A stretch of DNA of 64,000 bases from JASLDZ01 sp964242625 (GTDB lineage: Bacteria; Pseudomonadota; Alphaproteobacteria; Caulobacterales; Caulobacteraceae): NCBI GenBank assembly GCA_964242625.1, contig CAXTAO010000003.1:1-64000 (forward strand), written 5' to 3'. Below the pieces are notes generated by a model. The model had not been told where the DNA came from. It saw nothing but the letters and a program-made list of their open reading frames with translations, and searched no databases. Positions 59,694-64,000 of this stretch are shown one piece after another. Position 1 is the first letter of the stretch, and each line of letters starts with the position of its first letter. A program made the position numbers and the translations under genes.

Positions 59694-60908
59694 TCAGGCC
59701 GCCGCGCCAGCCCGTTCTCGCGCAGGGGTATCTCTGAAGGTCACGGCGAAGACGGCGGCTATCGCGAGCGCCAGGCCAGCGGGGACGAGCCAGATCGAGC
59801 GCCAGTCGTGCACCGCCCCGTGGGTGTGGGCGACGTAGACGGCGTTGGCGATCAGGCTGCCCGCCACCGAGCCGACGCCCCAGGTGACGAGCGCGAGGAA
59901 GCTCTGGGCGCGGTTGCGCGTCTCGGGCGGGAACCGTTTGTCCACGTAGACTTGCCCGGCCACGAAGAAGAAGTCGAAGCAGACCCCGTGCAGGGCGAGG
60001 CCGCTCAACACGAGCGGCATGATCGGTCCGGCGGAGGTGAAGCCGTGGGCGAACAACCAGTATCGCACCGCCCAGCCCACCATGCCCAAGAGCAGCACGC
60101 CCTTGATCCCGACCCAGCGGAAGAACAGCGGCAGCGCCAGGAGAAAGCCGACCTCCGACACCTGGCCGATCGCCTGCACCGCCGCCGGCGCGGGCACGCC
60201 GATCTCGGCGAGGTACGGGTTGGCGTAGGCGTAATAGAAGCTCAGCGGCAGCATCAGGAGGAGCGAGCCGCCGATCAGCACCCAGAAACTCACGTCGCGC
60301 ATGGCGCCGATGGCGTCCAGGCCCAGAAGGCTCGACAGGGTGAAGCGCTCGGCGCCCGCCCGCGGCGGCAGGGTCGGCAGGGTGAAGCTGTAGGCGCCGT
60401 AGAGGATCGAGACCGCGCCCGCGAGGCGCAGCGGTAGCGCCGTCGCCTCGCCGTGCAGCCACACGCCCACGATCAGGCCTGCGACGATCCAGCCCACCGT
60501 GCCCGCCACGCGGATCGCCGGGAACTGGCGCTCGCTGTCGGTCAGGGCGTTGAAGGCGATCGCGTTGGAGAGCGCTATGGTCGGCATGTAGCAGCCCAGG
60601 GCGAAGAGGGCGGCCAGGAACATGGGCGTGAACTGCGCGCTCACGAGCGGGATGACGAGGAGCGCGCATCCGCCCGCTAGGTGCATGACGCCCATCACCT
60701 TCTCCGCCGGGAAGCGCCGGTCGGCCAGGGCGCCTACGAACAGCGGCGCAGCGATCGCGGCCCAGCCCTGCGCGGAGAAGATCGCGCCGACGTACGCATC
60801 CAGCCCGCGGTGGGCCAGGTAGGTGCCGAACGGCACCCACCACGCGCCCCAGACGAAGTACTGCAGGAACATCATCAGCCCGAGGCGCAGCCTCACCGCA
60901 CCGCTCAC
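59694..60908 (-). CDS. MFS permease of the NupG/nucleoside:H+ symporter type
   Basis: The 404-residue, twelve-helix transporter has the opening LGLMMFLQYFVWGAWWVPFGTYL and later NAIAFNALTDSERQFPAIRVAGTVGWI, typical of the NHS family. SFYYAYANPYLAEIG and FDFFFVAGQVYVDKRFPPETRNRAQSF are further signatures. In sugar-utilisation clusters such permeases import mono- or disaccharides or nucleosides. The start overlaps the isomerase stop (ATGA), and it is the last gene of a three-gene operon with the Gfo/Idh/MocA and TIM-barrel genes. Confidence 0.93.
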   Translation of the reverse strand: MSGAVRLRLGLMMFLQYFVWGAWWVPFGTYLAHRGLDAYVGAIFSAQGWAAIAAPLFVGALADRRFPAEKVMGVMHLAGGCALLVIPLVSAQFTPMFLAALFALGCYMPTIALSNAIAFNALTDSERQFPAIRVAGTVGWIVAGLIVGVWLHGEATALPLRLAGAVSILYGAYSFTLPTLPPRAGAERFTLSSLLGLDAIGAMRDVSFWVLIGGSLLLMLPLSFYYAYANPYLAEIGVPAPAAVQAIGQVSEVGFLLALPLFFRWVGIKGVLLLGMVGWAVRYWLFAHGFTSAGPIMPLVLSGLALHGVCFDFFFVAGQVYVDKRFPPETRNRAQSFLALVTWGVGSVAGSLIANAVYVAHTHGAVHDWRSIWLVPAGLALAIAAVFAVTFRDTPARERAGAAA

Positions 60909-61960
60909 GACCGGGGCTCCAGCCCCAGCACCCGGGTGTTCAGCGTGGGGTCGGCTGGGCCCCCGGCGAAGTCGTCGAAGGCGCGGGCGGCGCGCTCGAT
61001 CATGTGGCGCCGGATGAAGGGGGCGCCTTCAGCGGCGCCCTGGTAGGACGATTTCAGGGCGCACTCCCATTCCAGCACCGCCCAGCCGTCGTAGCCGTAC
61101 TGGGTGAGCTTGGAGAAGATCACGCCGAAGTCGACCTGCCCGTCGCCGAGCGATCGGAACCGCCCCGGGCGCTCCGTCCAGCCGGCGTAGCCGCCGTAGA
61201 CGCCCGCGCGCGCGGTGGGCCTGAACTCCGCGTCCTTGACGTGAAAGGCGCGGATCCGCTCGTGGTAGACGTCGATAAAGCCCGCGTAGTCCATCCCCTG
61301 CAGCAGGAAGTGGCTCGGGTCGTAGAGGATGTTTGCGCGCGTGTGGCCGCCCACGGCGTCCAGGAACCGCTCAAAGCTCACCCCGTCGTGCAGGTCCTCG
61401 CCCGGATGCAGCTCGAAGGCGAGGTCGACGCCCGCGTCGTCGGCGGCGTCCAAGAGCGGGCGCCAGCGGCGGGCGAGTTCGGCGAAGCCCTCCTCGACCA
61501 GCCCCGGCGGCCGCTGCGGCCACGGATAGACGGTGTGCCAGAGGAGCGCGCCTGAGAAGGTGGGAAGCGTCTCGAGACCGAGATTGCGGCTGGCGCGCGC
61601 CGCCAGGCGCAGCTGCGCGCTGGCCCAGGCGTGCTTGGCGGCGGGATCGCCCTTCGCTGCGGGCGGCGCGAAGCCGTCGAATAGCGCGTCGTAAGCGGGG
61701 TGCACGGCGACGAGCTGGCCCTGCAGGTGCGTCGAGAGCTCGGTGACGGCCACGCCCGCCTCCGCGCAAACGCCCCGCACCTCGTCGCAGTAGGTCCGGC
61801 TCTCGGCGGCGCGCTCGAGGTCGAACAGGCGCGCATCCCAGCTCGGGATCTGCACGCCGACGTAGCCCAGTCCCGCCGCCCAGCGCGCCAGCCCGGCGAG
61901 CGTGTCGAAGGGCGGCTCGTCTCCTGCGAACTGCGCCAGGAAGATGCCCGGACCCTTCAC
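60905..61960 (-). CDS. Sugar phosphate isomerase/epimerase (TIM barrel, xylose-isomerase-like)
   Basis: This 351-residue AP-endonuclease-2-type TIM barrel isomerises or epimerises sugars at a divalent metal site. Metal-binding candidates lie in DLAFELHPGEDLHDG (Glu), ANILYDPSHFLLQGMDY (Asp and His), IRAFHVKDAEFRP (His) and YDGWAVLEWEC (Glu). The barrel start is GPGIFLAQFAGDEPPFDTLAGLARW. It overlaps the flanking genes on both sides by ATGA-type junctions, so it is translated with the oxidoreductase and permease. Confidence 0.94.
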   Translation of the reverse strand: MKGPGIFLAQFAGDEPPFDTLAGLARWAAGLGYVGVQIPSWDARLFDLERAAESRTYCDEVRGVCAEAGVAVTELSTHLQGQLVAVHPAYDALFDGFAPPAAKGDPAAKHAWASAQLRLAARASRNLGLETLPTFSGALLWHTVYPWPQRPPGLVEEGFAELARRWRPLLDAADDAGVDLAFELHPGEDLHDGVSFERFLDAVGGHTRANILYDPSHFLLQGMDYAGFIDVYHERIRAFHVKDAEFRPTARAGVYGGYAGWTERPGRFRSLGDGQVDFGVIFSKLTQYGYDGWAVLEWECALKSSYQGAAEGAPFIRRHMIERAARAFDDFAGGPADPTLNTRVLGLEPRS

Positions 61961-63111
61961 GCCTCAAGCTCCGTCCAGACCCCGCCCGCATCGCTGGACC
62001 GCTTCGCGGCGTGGAGGAAGCGCAGGGTGCGCATCGCCTCGTCCAGGGGGGTGAAGCCAGGTTCGGGCGGGGAGGGCGCCCCCGAAACGGCGCGCGCGAA
62101 CGCGCCGTAGATGTTGGCGAAGGCTTCGATGTAACCCTCCGGATGACCCGCGGGCGTGCGGGTGGCGCCCAGCGCGGCGGGTGCAAGGTAGGGAACGCCC
62201 GCGCCCGCCGTCCACACCTCGGAAGGCCGGTCGCGCCGCTTCACCTCCAGCTTGTCGGGCTGCTCCTGGCGCCAGTGGAGGGAGGCGTGTTCGCCATAGA
62301 CCGCAAGGTCCAGCCGGTTGAGCTCGCCCGTGGCCACCTGGCTCGCCACCAGCACGCCGCGCCCCTCGCCCGAGAGGTGGAACAAGACCGCCCCGTCGTC
62401 GTCCAGGCGGCGGCTCGGGAACGTGGCGCGGAGGTCGGCCGCCACCCTCGTCACCCGCTCGCGCGTGACGAACTCCACCAGGTGGAAGGCGTGGGAGCCG
62501 ATGTCGCCCAGCGCGCCTGTTTCGCCTGAGCTTTCTGGCTCGGTGCGCCACGTAGCCTGAGGGCTCGCCGTCGCGTCGGCTTCCCGCGACAGCCAGCCCT
62601 GGACGTAACGCACGTCCACTCGGCGCACCCCGCCAATCTCGCCGGCGGCGACGAGCGCGCGCATCTGGCGCACCATGGGATAGCCGGCGTAGGTGTGCGT
62701 CACCCCCACCAGCCCACCGCAGCGCGCGGCCGCGTGCGCGATCGCCTCGCCATCGGCCAGGTCCCCCGCGAGCGGCTTCTCGCACAGAACGGCCAGGCCC
62801 GCCTCCAGGGCGGCCACGGCAGGTTCGCGATGCAGGTGGTTCGGGGTGACGATCGAGACGAAGCGGATGCGCGCTTCTGCCGGCCGCGCCGCCTCCGCCG
62901 CGATCATCTCCCGCCAGTCCCCGTACACCCGTTCGGGCGGGAGCCCGATCGCCGCGCCCGAGCGCGCGCTGCGCGTTGGGTCCGAGCTGAACGCCCCCGC
63001 GACGAGCCGACACGCGCCGGAAAGATCGGCCGCCCAGCGGTGCACCTGCCCGATGAAGGCCCCCTCGCCCCCGCCGATCATGGCGAACGGGATGACGTCC
63101 GCCGCGCTCAT
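61957..63111 (-). CDS. Gfo/Idh/MocA-family oxidoreductase
   Basis: This 384-residue NAD(P)-dependent sugar dehydrogenase has the Rossmann start IPFAMIGGGEGAFIGQVHRWA, the cofactor Lys in VLCEKPLAGDLADGEA, and SIVTPNHLHREPAVAALEAG. The C-terminal substrate domain has GETGALGDIGSHAFHLVEFV, containing the catalytic Asp and His (GDIGSHA). It is the first gene of the operon with a TIM-barrel isomerase and an MFS permease. Together these match 3-keto- or inositol-type sugar degradation, but the exact sugar is not determinable. Confidence 0.94.
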   Translation of the reverse strand: MSAADVIPFAMIGGGEGAFIGQVHRWAADLSGACRLVAGAFSSDPTRSARSGAAIGLPPERVYGDWREMIAAEAARPAEARIRFVSIVTPNHLHREPAVAALEAGLAVLCEKPLAGDLADGEAIAHAAARCGGLVGVTHTYAGYPMVRQMRALVAAGEIGGVRRVDVRYVQGWLSREADATASPQATWRTEPESSGETGALGDIGSHAFHLVEFVTRERVTRVAADLRATFPSRRLDDDGAVLFHLSGEGRGVLVASQVATGELNRLDLAVYGEHASLHWRQEQPDKLEVKRRDRPSEVWTAGAGVPYLAPAALGATRTPAGHPEGYIEAFANIYGAFARAVSGAPSPPEPGFTPLDEAMRTLRFLHAAKRSSDAGGVWTELEA

Positions 63112-63364
63112 GCCTGTCCGCCGCGACCAAGCTCCGCCTGCGCGCCGGCACGGCGGCCTGGACCCTGCATCCGCTTCTCCTCCCGGCGATCGACCGGGCC
63201 CTACCTGAGCACCCTAGCCCAGCTCGCTCCAGCGCTCAGCGTCATACGATCGGCTGACCCGGCAGCTCTTGGCGGAGAGGCGGCGCGTGCACGCCCCCGG
63301 CGCAAAGGCGGCTGGCGTGCCGTTCGGCCTGCGTTTAGCGTCGGGAGGTGAGGGACCCGCGAGC

Positions 63365-64000
63365 CATGCCGACACGACGCGATCTCCTGGCCGCCGCCGC
63401 CGTTGCGACGTTTCCCGCCGCGCTGGTTAACGCGCAGCCGGCGGCGACGGAGACCCCGGACGCCGCGCTCGACCGCCTCTTCGACCGCATGTTTCAGGAG
63501 GACCTGCGGCTGCGTCCGGAGAGCGCCACCCAGCTCGGCCTCGACACCGGCCGCAACGCCGACCTGCGCTCGAGATTGTCGGACCAGTCGGATCAGGGGA
63601 TCGCGGCCGCCAAGGCGCTGACGTCCAGCCAACTCGCCTCGCTTGTGGCGGTGGACCGCAGCCGGCTGAGCCCGGCGGCGCAGGTGGACTACGACTCGGT
63701 GGTCTACACCCGGCGTTCGTCCGCCGCCCTGCAGCGCTTCGACTTCGGCGGCGCCTCGTACGGACCCTTGCCCTACGCCGTCAGTCAGCTGACCGGCGCC
63801 TACCAGTCGGTCCCCGACTTCCTGGACACCAAGCACCGGATCGAGACGGCGGCCGATGCGGACGCCTATCTGGCGCGCCTGGAGGCGTTCGGCGCGCAAG
63901 TCGACGCCAACACCGAGCGCATGCGCCACGACGCCGCCGTCGGCGTCGTCCCGCCCGACTTCATCCTCGACACCGCGCTCACCCAGCTCGGCAAGACGCG
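63365..64000 (+). CDS. DUF885 family protein, Tat-exported (3' end outside window)
   Basis: ATG 63365 opens a frame that runs to the right edge with no stop, giving 212 visible residues. The leader PTRRDLLAAAAVATFPAALVNAQP is a Tat-type signal (RRDLL). The DUF885 domain start is clear: DAALDRLFDRMFQEDLRLRPESATQLGLDTG, then LSPAAQVDYDSVVYTRRSSA, SYGPLPYAVSQLTGAYQSVPDFLD and YLARLEAFGAQV. DUF885 proteins are predicted metallopeptidases whose HExxE-like motif lies further C-terminal, beyond this window. GGGAGGTGAGGG lies upstream. Confidence 0.92.

Noticed and set aside
57519..60437. A 972-codon open frame on the plus strand
   Set aside because: It runs antisense across the amidohydrolase and MFS genes, is Arg/Gly/His-rich with no domain, and reflects high GC third positions.

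Overview
The window is about 70% GC, tightly packed, and reads as chromosome of an alphaproteobacterium. A Caulobacterales-type organism (Caulobacter, Phenylobacterium or Brevundimonas relatives) fits best. This is inferred from gene content: a TonB-dependent receptor, Tat-exported hydrolases, small conserved alphaproteobacterial proteins (a His-rich 63-residue protein, a Lys-rich 30-residue protein, a flagellar-rod-like 68-residue protein), a MmyB-type regulator and DUF885. No rRNA, tRNA, IS element, integrase or CRISPR array was seen.

Layout. 1-3960 is the 3' half of a virB type IV secretion operon (end of a probable virB6, then virB8, virB9, virB10, virB11, all stop/start overlapped). 4054-6009 is a CadC-like membrane regulator. 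6466-13802 holds an AI-2E-family permease, an orphan TpsB-type outer-membrane protein convergent with a small exported protein, an anchored protein of unknown function, an exported GH13 enzyme and a Gre-type factor. 14087-16456 contains small stress-type or hypothetical genes, one of them frameshifted. 16876-19688 is a light and c-di-GMP operon (MHYT-GGDEF-EAL plus a separate BLUF protein). 19790-29371 is rich in hydrolases (carboxylesterase, lipobox-bearing SDR, alpha/beta hydrolase, TraB/GumN, GH79-like) and small genes. 29570-36479 has a zinc alcohol dehydrogenase with a tail-anchored partner, a GT39-like glycosyltransferase with C-terminal repeats, an AppA-like BLUF/cobalamin-type sensor and a PHB-depolymerase-like esterase. 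36573-40397 is a three-subunit molybdenum hydroxylase operon. 41095-48004 includes a HAD phosphatase, a methyltransferase, an exported HSL-type esterase with an SMP-30-like protein, a CLC transporter and a DUF5690 transporter. 48200-52283 holds two divergent regulator/SDR modules. 52321-56185 encodes a PQQ-type sorbosone dehydrogenase-like lipoprotein, a DUF2231 membrane protein and a TonB receptor that lacks a signal peptide. 56417-59594 has a delta-9-type desaturase and an exported amidohydrolase. 59694-63111 is a sugar catabolic operon (Gfo/Idh/MocA, TIM-barrel isomerase, MFS permease). A DUF885 protein runs off the end.

Most interesting. (1) Two independent BLUF blue-light sensors lie 14 kb apart, both with the photocycle residues at canonical spacing: one coupled to a complete GGDEF-EAL enzyme, one fused to a cobalamin/heme-type domain as in AppA. 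(2) A 16-26 bp element, consensus TGTCCGCTCCTGGCGC, occurs nine times, always between genes and always in the same orientation. (3) A 38-codon gene overlaps the traB/gumN stop codon. (4) The TonB receptor has lost its export signal at a deletion-like junction. (5) A small exported gene carries a 1-nt frameshift. (6) The desaturase appears to start at CTG under a perfect Shine-Dalgarno.
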